A DNA stretch of 64,000 nt from Streptomyces rubiginosohelvolus (GTDB taxonomy: Bacteria; Actinomycetota; Actinomycetes; Streptomycetales; Streptomycetaceae). A model generated the notes under the pieces. That model did not search any database, was not told where the DNA came from, and saw only the letters and a program-made list of their open reading frames with translations. The stretch covers positions 18,956 through 82,955 of the forward strand of contig NZ_BMTW01000008.1 of NCBI RefSeq assembly GCF_014649875.1. Reading direction: 5' to 3'. Of the stretch, positions 25,449-35,123 are shown in pieces; position 1 is the stretch's first letter; the number at the start of each line of letters is the position of its first letter. Both the position numbers and the translations under genes were made by a program.

Positions 25449-26357
25449 ATGGCTCACGCACACCAGCACCAGCACCAGCACGGGGCACCCTCCGCGCATG
25501 CCCACTCCCACTCCCACGCCCACGACACCGACGCGACACCGAACGGCCTTCCCGAGATCCTCGACCTCGACGCCGCCCTCTTCGCGCCCCACCTGACCGC
25601 GCTCACCGGGCGTATCGCCTGTCTGGCCGGTGACGACGTCCGGCACATCGTCGACCTCGGCTCGGGTACCGGGACCGGCACGTTCGCCCTGCTGGAGCAG
25701 TTCCCGACCGCCCGTGTGACCGCCGTCGACAGCTCCCCCGCGATGCTGGAGCGGCTCGTCTCGGCGGCCCGCGAGCGGGGGCTGGGCGACCGGGTGCGCA
25801 CGCTGGAGGCCGACGCCGGTGCGGGGCTGCCGGGAGTGGTCGACGCCGACCTCGTCTGGGCGTCGGCGTCCCTGCACCACCTGGACGACCCCGCGACCGG
25901 ACTGGCCGGCATCCGAGCCGCGCTGCGTCCCGGAGGGCTGCTGGCCGTCGCGGAAGTGGACGGCATGCCGTCCTTCCTGCCCGCGGACAGCGGGCCGGGC
26001 GAACTGGAGGCCCGCTGTCGCGCCGCGCTCGACGGCCTGCACGCCGAGCGGATGCCGCACCGGGGCGCCGACTGGGGCTCCCTGCTGACCGCCGCCGGCT
26101 TCTCCGTCGAGCAGGAGCGCGCCGAGCCGTGGGAGCTGCGCGCCCCGCTGCCCGAAGGGGCGGGCCGGTACGCCTTCCTGGTCTTCGAGCGGATCCGCGG
26201 CTCGCTCGACGGGCGCGTCGACGCCGACGACCTGGCCGCGCTCGACCGGCTGATCGACGGCGGGCCCGAGGACGTACGCCACCGCGACGACCTCGTCGTA
26301 CGGTCCACGCGCCGGACCTGGATGGCCCGCCCCGCCGAAGAAGGCGTGGAGGCATAA
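25449..26357 (+). CDS. Class I SAM-dependent methyltransferase with His-rich N-terminus
   Basis: 302 residues. The first 25 residues hold ten His in alternating positions (MAHAHQHQHQHG..HAHSHSHAH), a likely metal-binding tail. The Rossmann methyltransferase core follows: motif I VDLGSGTGTGTFALLEQ (about 67-83), acidic residue in VTAVDSSPAMLE, and the post-I segment DLVWASASLHHLDDP. The substrate is unknown; the fold resembles UbiE/type-11 methyltransferases. ATG 25449 has no Shine-Dalgarno nearby (AGGAG is about 19 nt away), fitting leaderless initiation. It is divergent from the FG-GAP gene; the eCIS-core gene starts 123 nt downstream. Confidence 0.85.
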   Translation: MAHAHQHQHQHGAPSAHAHSHSHAHDTDATPNGLPEILDLDAALFAPHLTALTGRIACLAGDDVRHIVDLGSGTGTGTFALLEQFPTARVTAVDSSPAMLERLVSAARERGLGDRVRTLEADAGAGLPGVVDADLVWASASLHHLDDPATGLAGIRAALRPGGLLAVAEVDGMPSFLPADSGPGELEARCRAALDGLHAERMPHRGADWGSLLTAAGFSVEQERAEPWELRAPLPEGAGRYAFLVFERIRGSLDGRVDADDLAALDRLIDGGPEDVRHRDDLVVRSTRRTWMARPAEEGVEA

Positions 26358-26480
26358 GGAAGCAGGCAGCATCGCCGGGCCCTCGGGGCATCGTGTACTG
26401 CCCTGCCGTACCTTCCGCCGGGCGTACGGCGTCGAGCAGCCTGGAAAGGCCAGCCATCGACGCGACGAAGGAACCTCTCT

Positions 26481-27773
26481 GTGCGTGCGCATGCCTCGGG
26501 ATCGGGAAAAGAGTCTGCCGGTAGCCCTTCGCGGGGCCGGACCCGGGCCGCGGCTCCGGCCCGCGCCGCAGGCGCCCCCCGAGCCCTTGACTCCAGGAGT
26601 GCCCTCGCGCTCCAACGGGCCCTGGGCAATGCGGCGGTGACGCGCCTGCTGGAAGAGGAACGGGAACGGCAGGAGGAGTCGGCCCGGCCCGGCGGGGCGG
26701 AAGCCGCGCCCGATGTGCAGCGTTCCGCCGTCCAGAACGTCCTCCGGGCCCCGGGGCGCCCCCTGGACGCCGCGCTCAAGGACGACATGGAGAGCCGGTT
26801 CGACGCCGACTTCTCCGACGTCCGCCTGCACACCGGCGCGGCCGCCCGGGACTCCGCCGCCGAGATCGGTGCTCGCGCCTACACCTCCGGAAGCCACATC
26901 GTGATCGGCGACGGGGGCGGCGACCAGCACACGCTCGCCCACGAGTTGACCCACGTCATCCAGCAACGCACGGGGCCCGTCTCCGGCACCGAGGACGGAA
27001 CCGGTCTGCGGATCAGCGACCCCTCCGACCGTTACGAGCGCGAGGCCGAGGCGAACGCCTCGCGGGTGCTGTCCCGGCCGCCGGCCCACAGCCCGGCGGC
27101 AGAGAGCGCGGGCCATGCCCCGTCCTCCCCCGACACCGCGGCCACCGTTCAGCGGCGCCCCCGGGAGAAGCCCGCCGAGGAGGAGGGCGACCACACGCAC
27201 GTGGACCCCGACTACCCCGGGCTGCGACTGACGCTGGACCAGGCCCTGACCGACGAGTACTACGAGACCATCTTCAAGCTCGGCGGATCCGAAGAACGTG
27301 TGATCTTCGACGGAGACGGCAGCTTCGGCTACATCAAGGTCGACGAGGGGCTCCAGACCTACTACAGCCTCGTCAGCGGCGACATCGGGGCCCAGGAGGC
27401 CCAGGCGAATCTGAGCGGCCACTTCTCACCGCAGCGGGACAGCAGTTACCACGTCCGGGCCAACGGCAAGCAGTTCCAGGACGCCCGGATCAACAGCCTC
27501 CAGGACTTCGAGGCCGCGGGCGTCGGACCGGGCCAGCTGGTCGAGGTGAGCGTGGCGCTGCTCGGCCAGGCGAGCGGTCGCGCGGAGACCGTGGCGGGCG
27601 GGCTCGTCGAGAGCCGGCTCGACAACGCGACCACCGGCATGCGGAACAGCGCCGCCCTCGATCCGATCAAGATCCGCGTCACGTCGAGCGGCATCTCCAT
27701 CTCGGACGGGAACCACCGGCTCGCCGCGGCCACCCGCGAGGGCCACGCCTACGCGCCGTGCATGATCGTCTGA
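26481..27773 (+). CDS. eCIS-core (DUF4157) protein with ParB-like C-terminal domain
   Basis: 430 residues, GTG start with GAAGGA upstream. Disordered Arg/Ala-rich N-terminus, then ALALQRALGNAAV and the DUF4157/eCIS-core domain (about 88-165: ESRFDADFSDVRLHTGAAARDSAAEIGARAYTSG) with the zinc-peptidase-like motif HELTH at 154-158. A VQRRP-type linker (about 225-240) leads to a separate C-terminal region. It ends in SISDGNHRLAAATREGHAY, with Asp409-Gly-Asn-His-Arg413 as in ParB/sulfiredoxin-fold nucleases. DUF4157 proteins are cargo or effectors linked to extracellular contractile injection systems. No sheath, tube or baseplate gene is in the window, so this is an orphan. The ParB-like end would be the payload (inference). 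Confidence 0.8.
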   Translation: MRAHASGSGKESAGSPSRGRTRAAAPARAAGAPRALDSRSALALQRALGNAAVTRLLEEERERQEESARPGGAEAAPDVQRSAVQNVLRAPGRPLDAALKDDMESRFDADFSDVRLHTGAAARDSAAEIGARAYTSGSHIVIGDGGGDQHTLAHELTHVIQQRTGPVSGTEDGTGLRISDPSDRYEREAEANASRVLSRPPAHSPAAESAGHAPSSPDTAATVQRRPREKPAEEEGDHTHVDPDYPGLRLTLDQALTDEYYETIFKLGGSEERVIFDGDGSFGYIKVDEGLQTYYSLVSGDIGAQEAQANLSGHFSPQRDSSYHVRANGKQFQDARINSLQDFEAAGVGPGQLVEVSVALLGQASGRAETVAGGLVESRLDNATTGMRNSAALDPIKIRVTSSGISISDGNHRLAAATREGHAYAPCMIV

Positions 27774-27852
27774 TCCGCCGGCCCCCCGACGCCCGCCCCG
27801 CGCCCCCGGGCCTCGACGGGGCCGGGCCAGAGGCAGAGGGCAGACGGCAGGC

Positions 27853-28542
27853 CTAGGTGCTGCTGACGGCGACAGCGGTCCCCGCCGAAACCGCCGCCAC
27901 CGTCCGCAGCACCGCCGCGTTCACCGCTTCCGCGCCCCAACTGCTCCGCTCCAGCTCCTTCGCCCGCTTGTAGACCTTGCCGGACCACGGGATGGAGCGG
28001 TGCAGCGTCGGGAGCGTGCCGCTCGCGGAGAGCAGTCCGGCCAGCGCCGCCGTACGGTCGTCGGGCTCGGCCCCGTCGACCAGGACGGCCCGGACCTTCT
28101 CCACCAGGGCTTTCTTGTACCCGGTGTCCGCCACCGAGATCGACGTCGTACGGAACAGGCCCAGGGTCTTCTTCGTCTCCTGGCGCAGCACGCCCCGCTC
28201 GACCAGCCGGTCGAGCACCGCCTCCCGCTTCCCCACCCCCGTACCGATCTCGATCAGCAGGGTCTGTACGCCGCGCACCCGCTCGCCGACCTTCGCCTGG
28301 GCGGCCCGGAGCAGCGAATCCGACGGCGTACGGCCGGCGACGGCGTGCACCTTCACGCCGTTGAGGCCCGTGTCGTTCTCGTCGGCCCTGATGTGCCCGC
28401 CGAGGCCCAGCTCCACGAGCAGTGCGCCGCCGAGCGTGTAGTACAGCGTGCCCGCCCCCGCGATGGCCCCCGACGTGTCGTCCATCATCAGCAGCGTCAG
28501 GTCTTCGACGATGAGCAGGTCGTTCTCGGTCTTCTTCTGCAT
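27853..28542 (-). CDS. GPP34 (GOLPH3-like) family protein
   Basis: 229 residues matching bacterial GPP34 proteins: start ENDLLIVEDLTLLMMDDTSG, then GAGTLYYTLGGALLVELGLGG, AKVGERVRGVQTLLIEIGTG, LVERGVLRQETKKTLGLF and the late segment EPDDRTAALAGLLSASGTLPTL. In eukaryotes this fold binds phosphatidylinositol-4-phosphate at the Golgi; in Streptomyces, where many copies exist, the role is unknown but a membrane-lipid link is likely. ATG 28542 is chosen because the family begins here; AGAGG is close upstream. It is convergent with the eCIS-core gene, and a diverged paralogue is at 41255-41920. Confidence 0.9.
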   Translation of the reverse strand: MQKKTENDLLIVEDLTLLMMDDTSGAIAGAGTLYYTLGGALLVELGLGGHIRADENDTGLNGVKVHAVAGRTPSDSLLRAAQAKVGERVRGVQTLLIEIGTGVGKREAVLDRLVERGVLRQETKKTLGLFRTTSISVADTGYKKALVEKVRAVLVDGAEPDDRTAALAGLLSASGTLPTLHRSIPWSGKVYKRAKELERSSWGAEAVNAAVLRTVAAVSAGTAVAVSST

Positions 28543-28636
28543 GGCCTCTGTCCAACCGTCGGCGTCCGGTGCGCGGGTCTCCCTCCAGCCTGCCCCGCGC
28601 GGGCGGAGGAGAGCGGTGCGCCCTGTCACCACTGTT

Positions 28637-28652
28637 CATGACAGACGTCATG
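28637..28652. promoter_or_regulatory. Perfect dyad between GPP34 and esterase genes
   Basis: CATGAC-AGAC-GTCATG, a 16-bp perfect inverted repeat in the space between divergent genes (28543-28743). No regulator gene is adjacent, so the binding protein is unknown. Confidence 0.5.
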
Positions 28653-28743
28653 TCCGGGCGTACGGCGGGGCCACCGGCCCCAGGGAAGCGCCATTAGCAT
28701 CCGGGGGAAACCCGAACGGACGAGGACAGAGGAGGAGCGGCAC

Positions 28744-29661
28744 GTGCGATTCGCGCTGGAAGCACTGTTCGCGGACGTGTCCGCCGAGCAGGTCGCCGAG
28801 GCCCGGGACTTCTACCGGTCGCGGGCGGCAGGCCGGGGGCCCGCCAGCTTCGACGAGCTCAAGGAGGCGCGGGCGAAGAAGCCCGCCCCTCGTGCCGCCG
28901 TGCCGCCGCCCGCCGAGGAGACGGTCGAGGCCGCCGGAGTACGCGTCCCGGTCCGGATCTTCCTGCCGTCCGGCGGTCCGCCCCGGGGTGTCCACCTGGA
29001 GATCCACGGCGGGGGCTTCTACATGGACTCCGCCGCGCACAGCGACGTACGCAACCGGGCTCTCGCCGACGCCCTGCACACCGCCGTCGTCGGTCTCGAC
29101 TACCGGCTCGCACCCGAAGCCCCGTGGCCGGCCGCGCCCGACGACTGCGCAGCGGTGGCCCTCTGGCTCGTCGAGCGGGCCGAGGCCCGCTTCGGGACCG
29201 CACGGCTCACGATCGGCGGGAGTTCCGCCGGGGCCACGCTCGCCCTCGCGACCCTCCTCCGGCTACGGGACCGGGGCGTCGTCGACCGGTTCGCCGGGGC
29301 GGCGCTCCGCTTCGGCACCTACGACCTGAGCGCGCACACCCCGAGCGGCCGCCTCATCGCGGACGAGTACTTCATCCAGGCGTACGTCGGCCACGTGCCG
29401 GACCGCGACCGCACCCTTCCCGACATCTCTCCCCTCTACGCCGACCTGAGCGGGCTTCCCCCTGCCCTGCTGGTCGTGGGCGCCGAGGACATCCTGCTGG
29501 AGGACAACCTGACCATGGCCGGGCGGCTGTCGGCCGCCGGGAACGACGTCGAGCTGCGCGTCTACCCAGCCGCGCCCCACGGCTTCACCGGCCATCCCAC
29601 CGCTCTGGCCGCCACCGCGCTCGACGGGATCAACTCCTGGCTGCGCGAGAGGATCGGCTGA
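28744..29661 (+). CDS. Alpha/beta hydrolase (HSL-type esterase)
   Basis: 305 residues. Oxyanion-hole motif HGGGFYM (about 87-93), nucleophile elbow GGSSAGAT (about 158-165), catalytic Asp in VGAEDILLEDN and His in AAPHGFTG place it in the hormone-sensitive-lipase family (esterase/lipase IV). The nucleophile motif has Ser where the usual Asp precedes (GGSSAG versus GDSAG). A helical cap of about 60 residues precedes the core. No signal peptide, so it is cytoplasmic. GTG 28744 has GAGGAGGAG upstream. The substrate is probably a small acyl ester. Confidence 0.9.
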   Translation: MRFALEALFADVSAEQVAEARDFYRSRAAGRGPASFDELKEARAKKPAPRAAVPPPAEETVEAAGVRVPVRIFLPSGGPPRGVHLEIHGGGFYMDSAAHSDVRNRALADALHTAVVGLDYRLAPEAPWPAAPDDCAAVALWLVERAEARFGTARLTIGGSSAGATLALATLLRLRDRGVVDRFAGAALRFGTYDLSAHTPSGRLIADEYFIQAYVGHVPDRDRTLPDISPLYADLSGLPPALLVVGAEDILLEDNLTMAGRLSAAGNDVELRVYPAAPHGFTGHPTALAATALDGINSWLRERIG

Positions 29662-29687
29662 GCGAACGAATCAGCTGGGCAACCGGA

Positions 29688-30278
29688 TCAGCGGTCGCCC
29701 CTGACCCTGGCGTGCAGATGCATGTCGTGCCGCCCGTCGTCGTGCACGGCCGAGCTGCGCTTGGTCCCCTCCAGCACGTAGCCGGCCCTGGTCGCGACCC
29801 GGCAGGAGGCGTCGTTGCGCGTCGAGTGGTCCAACTCCAGCCGGTGGAAGCCGACGTCGTCCAGCGCCCACGCACTGACCGCCGCGAGCGCGCGGGGGGC
29901 GACCCCCGCGCCGCGTGCGGCCGGGAGCACCCAGTACGCCGCGTTCGCGACGCCGTCTTCGAAGTCCACGCCCCGCAGGGCCATCCTGCCGAGGACCTCG
30001 CCGCTGTCGCGGGCGACGGCCCAGTGGCAGCCCTTCTCCCGCTCCCAGTCCTGGCGGTACCCGTCGAACCACTCCTCCACCTGGGCCACGGTCGAGGGGC
30101 GGTGCGTGTGCCAGCGGCGGGTTCCCTCGTCCTCGTACGCAGAGAGGAAGGCAGCCGCGTCGGCCCGCTCCCACGGACGCAGCAGCAGCCCGCCACCGGC
30201 TACCGGAATCACGGGTTGCGGAGCGCCGGCGAGACAGCCGGAGGCCAGGGTGGGTGGCGTCGACAACGTACGGGTCAT
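29688..30278 (-). CDS. GNAT acetyltransferase (RimJ/RimL type)
   Basis: 196 residues. RimJ-like acetyltransferase: LLLRPWERADAAAFLSAYEDEGTRRWH, the acetyl-CoA loop AAYWVLPAARGAGVAPRALAAVSAWA, and the C-terminal HRLELDHSTRNDASCRVATRAGYVLEGTKRSS that ends most of these enzymes. It is likely to acetylate a protein N-terminus or small amine; the substrate is unknown. The stop lies 26 bp from the esterase stop (convergent). It is divergent from the leaderless gene at 30338. Confidence 0.88.
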   Translation of the reverse strand: MTRTLSTPPTLASGCLAGAPQPVIPVAGGGLLLRPWERADAAAFLSAYEDEGTRRWHTHRPSTVAQVEEWFDGYRQDWEREKGCHWAVARDSGEVLGRMALRGVDFEDGVANAAYWVLPAARGAGVAPRALAAVSAWALDDVGFHRLELDHSTRNDASCRVATRAGYVLEGTKRSSAVHDDGRHDMHLHARVRGDR

Positions 30279-30302
30279 GGCGTCATGGTCGCCTATACCC
30301 GG

Positions 30303-30331
30303 CTGACAGTGGATCTCCCCCTGCCTACGCT
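30303..30331 (+). promoter_or_regulatory. Leaderless promoter
   Basis: CTGACA (30303-30308), 17-nt spacer, TACGCT (30326-30331), then 6 nt to the ATG at 30338. Both boxes are near the HrdB consensus and transcription would begin at or within a base or two of the start codon. Confidence 0.7.
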
Positions 30332-30337
30332 CAGCCC

Positions 30338-30832
30338 ATGAACATCTTCTACGGGGGTGACGGCCGGTACCTGGAGATGCGCAACGGCGGTACGGCGGTG
30401 TTCGTGGACGTCCTCGTGCTCGCCGTGTCCGCCCTGGCCCGCGAGCCCTGGCACTTCCGCTTCGCCGCCCTGCTCACCCTCCAGGACCAGAGCGTCATGG
30501 GTCGCGGAGTCGTCGGCTTCGACCTGGCGGAGCTCGACTGGGGAGACACCCCGCAGGAGCAGGCGACGGCGAAGGACTGGCTGCTGCGCGTCCTCGACCT
30601 GGCGCTGACCCGTCACCGCTGGGACGAGCTGACCTACGAACCGCCTTACGCCGAGGGGTACTTGCGCACGTACCGGGCGATGGTGGAGGCGTTCGACCCG
30701 GCGACGGCCGAGCCCGGTAGGGATGTCCTGCCCGGGCCGGAGGACGCCGCGATGGCCTCGTGCGTACGCCACCGGGTGCTGGACGCCCTGCCGTACTGGG
30801 CGGGGTGCGTGTTCTGCACGGCCGGGGTCTGA
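30338..30832 (+). CDS. Conserved hypothetical protein, leaderless
   Basis: 164 residues; I do not recognise the family. It begins MNIFYGGDGRYLEMRNGGTAVFVDV and has an alternating alpha/beta pattern without signal peptide or membrane helix. The C-terminal half is helical (SCVRHRVLDALPYWAGCVFC) with three Cys. Codon usage matches neighbouring genes. There is no Shine-Dalgarno, and the promoter at 30303-30331 places the -10 six nt before ATG, so translation is probably leaderless. It is convergent with the YCII gene. Confidence 0.75.
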   Translation: MNIFYGGDGRYLEMRNGGTAVFVDVLVLAVSALAREPWHFRFAALLTLQDQSVMGRGVVGFDLAELDWGDTPQEQATAKDWLLRVLDLALTRHRWDELTYEPPYAEGYLRTYRAMVEAFDPATAEPGRDVLPGPEDAAMASCVRHRVLDALPYWAGCVFCTAGV

Positions 30833-30861
30833 GGGCCCGTGCCCCCGGCAGCCCTGCCGCG

Positions 30862-31434
30862 TCAGTGACGCCCGCCGCGCTCCCAGCGCTGCGCCGTGAG
30901 TTCCGCGGGCAGTCCACCGGTCAGCCGTTCCGCGAACGGCCGGACCAGTCCCCGCGCTTCGTCCGGGAGCGCCCGCACGGCCGCGACCACTCCCGTCGTG
31001 CCGGTCCCTCCGTCGTCGACCAGCGCGGCCACGAAGATGAGCCGACTGTCCGTCTCCGCACCCGACAGCCCCCGCGGCTCGAAACCATCCGGAGCACCCG
31101 CCGACAGCGGCCACTGAGCGGTGACGAGGGTGTAGGGGACGTCCACCTCGGGTTCACAGCTCACCAGCACGTCAGCCGGGACGACCGTGAGATCGCGGTA
31201 GAGGCCCGCCTTCCAGAACGGTTCCTCCCGCGCGAACCGCTCCGCCGCGGCCCGGTCCGCGAGGTCGACGACGTGGACGCTCCCCGTGTGCTCCTCCCCG
31301 TCGTCGGACACGGTGGGGCCGCGGAGTATCAGCCGGTCCTCGAACCGGTCCATGTAGGACCAGTGCTCCTCGGACAGTTCCATCAACTGGTCGGCGACAT
31401 CCGGCTGGTCCGGGGCGTACACGTAGAACGGCAT
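30862..31434 (-). CDS. YCII-related domain protein
   Basis: 190 residues. Residues 1-95 follow the YCII (dimeric ferredoxin-like) pattern: MPFYVYAPDQPDVADQL, EEHWSYMDRFEDRLILRGPTVSDDGEEHTGSVHVVDLADRAAAERFAREEPFWKAGLY, with the His and Asp expected in the family pocket. The C-terminal half (EVDVPYTLVTAQWPLSAG onward) is an extra domain I do not recognise, rich in Arg and Gly. It is possibly a small metabolic enzyme or dehydrochlorinase-like protein. It lies downstream of the UvrA-like gene but behind that gene's terminator, so it is probably separate. Confidence 0.75.
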   Translation of the reverse strand: MPFYVYAPDQPDVADQLMELSEEHWSYMDRFEDRLILRGPTVSDDGEEHTGSVHVVDLADRAAAERFAREEPFWKAGLYRDLTVVPADVLVSCEPEVDVPYTLVTAQWPLSAGAPDGFEPRGLSGAETDSRLIFVAALVDDGGTGTTGVVAAVRALPDEARGLVRPFAERLTGGLPAELTAQRWERGGRH

Positions 31435-31465
31435 GCCGTGACCGTACCGGGACTCCTGACGCGGA

Positions 31466-31501
31466 CCCTCTCCGCCTGACCCGGAAGACAGGCGGAGAGG
31501 G
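31466..31501 (-). terminator. Hairpin after UvrA-like gene
   Basis: 13-bp perfect stem (31466-31478 with 31489-31501, CCCTCTCCGCCTG arm) and a 10-nt loop, directly past the stop of the UvrA-like gene. Confidence 0.75.
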
Positions 31502-31509
31502 CGCGGGCC

Positions 31510-33900
<2,391 letters not shown>

Positions 33901-33927
33901 GCTCGTCGTCTCTCCATCACGGGAACT

Positions 33928-33978
33928 GGTGCCACTGGATTACGGGTGCCACTGGACAGCTGGTGCCACTGGACTGCT
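33928..33978. repeat. Three 17-bp tandem repeats at UvrA-like promoter
   Basis: GGTGCCACTGGA is repeated at 33928, 33945 and 33962 with a constant 17-bp period; a fourth partial GGTGC follows at 33979. On the minus strand each unit reads TCCAGTGGCACC. The array lies 28-78 bp upstream of the UvrA-like start codon, where a promoter or operator would be. Confidence 0.85.
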
Positions 33979-34059
33979 GGTGCGCGGAGCCTACTGTCCG
34001 TGCGTGGGGCCGGGGCCCGGATTCCCGGGCTCCGGCCCCTGGGGGCGGTGGGGCGGGTG

Positions 34060-34473
34060 CTACTTCTTGGCCTGGGTGATGCGCAGCATGTTCCCGGAGG
34101 GGTCCCGGAAGGCGCAGTCGCGGACGCCGTACGGCTGGTCGATCGGCTCCTGGAGCACTTCGCCGCCCGCGGCGCGGACCTTCTCGAACGCCGCGTCGAC
34201 GTCGTCGGAGGTGAGGATGACGCCGCGCAGCATGCCCTTGGCGAGCAGCTCGGCCATGGTCTGCCGGTCGGCGGCCGGGGCGTTCGGGTCGGCGAGCGGG
34301 GGCTCCAGGACGATCTCCACGTCCGGCTGCGCGGGGGACCCGACGGTCACCCAGCGCATGCCTTCGAATCCGACATCGTTGCGTACCTCCATTCCCAGGG
34401 CGTCGCGGTAGAAGGCGAGCGCCTTGTCGTGGTCGTCGACGGCGATGAAGCACTGCGAGAGCTTGATGTCCAT
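34060..34473 (-). CDS. VOC (glyoxalase/bleomycin-resistance fold) family protein
   Basis: 137 residues, one VOC domain: DIKLSQCFIAVDDHDKALAFYRDALGMEVRND in the first half, VILTSDDVDAAFEKVRAAGGEVLQEP and CAFRDPSGNMLRITQ at the end, the usual beta-alpha-beta-beta-beta units. It is a metal-dependent lyase/dioxygenase or a ligand-binding protein; the substrate is unknown. ATG 34473 lies 10 nt past the AraC stop without its own ribosome site, so the two form an operon with coupled translation. ATG 34515 would put the start inside the AraC gene and is less likely. Confidence 0.85.
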   Translation of the reverse strand: MDIKLSQCFIAVDDHDKALAFYRDALGMEVRNDVGFEGMRWVTVGSPAQPDVEIVLEPPLADPNAPAADRQTMAELLAKGMLRGVILTSDDVDAAFEKVRAAGGEVLQEPIDQPYGVRDCAFRDPSGNMLRITQAKK

Positions 34474-34483
34474 GGATTTCACG

Positions 34484-34903
34484 CTACGGGCGGGGCCTCC
34501 GATCCGCTTCTCCATTCCTGACCGGTCGCGTCAGCATCTTGGCGACGCACGCGGGGACGGTCTCGCCGGCGTCGTGGGGGCGGGCCCGGTAGGCGCTGGG
34601 GCTCTCCCCGACCAGCTCCGTGAAGCGGGAGCTGAACGAGCCCAGCGACGTACAGCCGACGGCGAAGCAGACGTCCGTGACCGACAGGTCGCCCCGGCGC
34701 AGCAGTGCCTTGGCCCGCTCGATACGGCGGGTCATGAGGTAGCTGTACGGGGTCTCGCCGAAGGCGGCGCGGAAGCTGCGGGAGAAGTGGCCCGCCGACA
34801 TCAGGGCGTCGCGGGCCAGCGAGGGGACGTCGAGCGGTTCGGCGTACTCGCGGTCCATACGGTCACGGGCCCGGCGCAGCCGGACCAGGTCCTCCAGCCT
34901 CAC
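34484..34903 (-). CDS. AraC family regulator (HTH domain only)
   Basis: 139 residues, essentially a double-HTH AraC DNA-binding domain: LVRLRRARDRMDREYAEPLDVPSLARDALMSAGHFSRSFRAAFGETPYSYLMTRRIERAK (first HTH) and LLRRGDLSVTDVCFAVGCTSLGSFSSRFTELVGESPSAYRAR (second HTH). There is no ligand domain. GTG 34903 follows GGAGGAAGG at 7 nt. It is cotranscribed with the VOC gene, a common actinobacterial pair in which the regulator controls its own small operon. It is divergent from the acyl-CoA dehydrogenase. Confidence 0.88.
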   Translation of the reverse strand: MRLEDLVRLRRARDRMDREYAEPLDVPSLARDALMSAGHFSRSFRAAFGETPYSYLMTRRIERAKALLRRGDLSVTDVCFAVGCTSLGSFSSRFTELVGESPSAYRARPHDAGETVPACVAKMLTRPVRNGEADRRPRP

Positions 34904-35057
34904 GTCATCACCTTCCTCCCGTCGCCGCCGTCGTCTCCGTTCGATGGTCCCCCACGCCACTGACAATCGGGCCGCTCCCTGCCCTCGGCCGGGTCCGTCG
35001 CGTGCCGAGCATCACCCTGGACAGCGACCGCAACCGGCGGGTAACTTCGAAGGGAGT

Positions 35058-35073
35058 CTGAGCAAGCGCTTAG
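35058..35073. promoter_or_regulatory. CTNAGC-N4-GCTNAG dyad upstream of acyl-CoA dehydrogenase
   Basis: CTGAGC-AAGC-GCTTAG, arms paired at five of six positions, 50 bp before the GTG start. It looks like a TetR-family operator of fatty-acid degradation genes; the binding regulator is not identified. Confidence 0.5.
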
Positions 35074-35123
35074 CCATGTTCCGCGAGTTTCCGCGAATCG
35101 ACTGCCGACCTAGGAGGCATCCC

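Noticed and set aside
33905..33990. Sigma-54 promoter (TGGCAC on the minus strand repeats)
   Set aside because: The TGGCAC hexamers lack the TTGC partner at the right distance, and Streptomyces has no sigma-54.
35058..35073. Second operator for the LacI regulator (shared AAGCGCTT core)
   Set aside because: Only the 8-bp core is shared; the flanks differ and the arms pair in another register.
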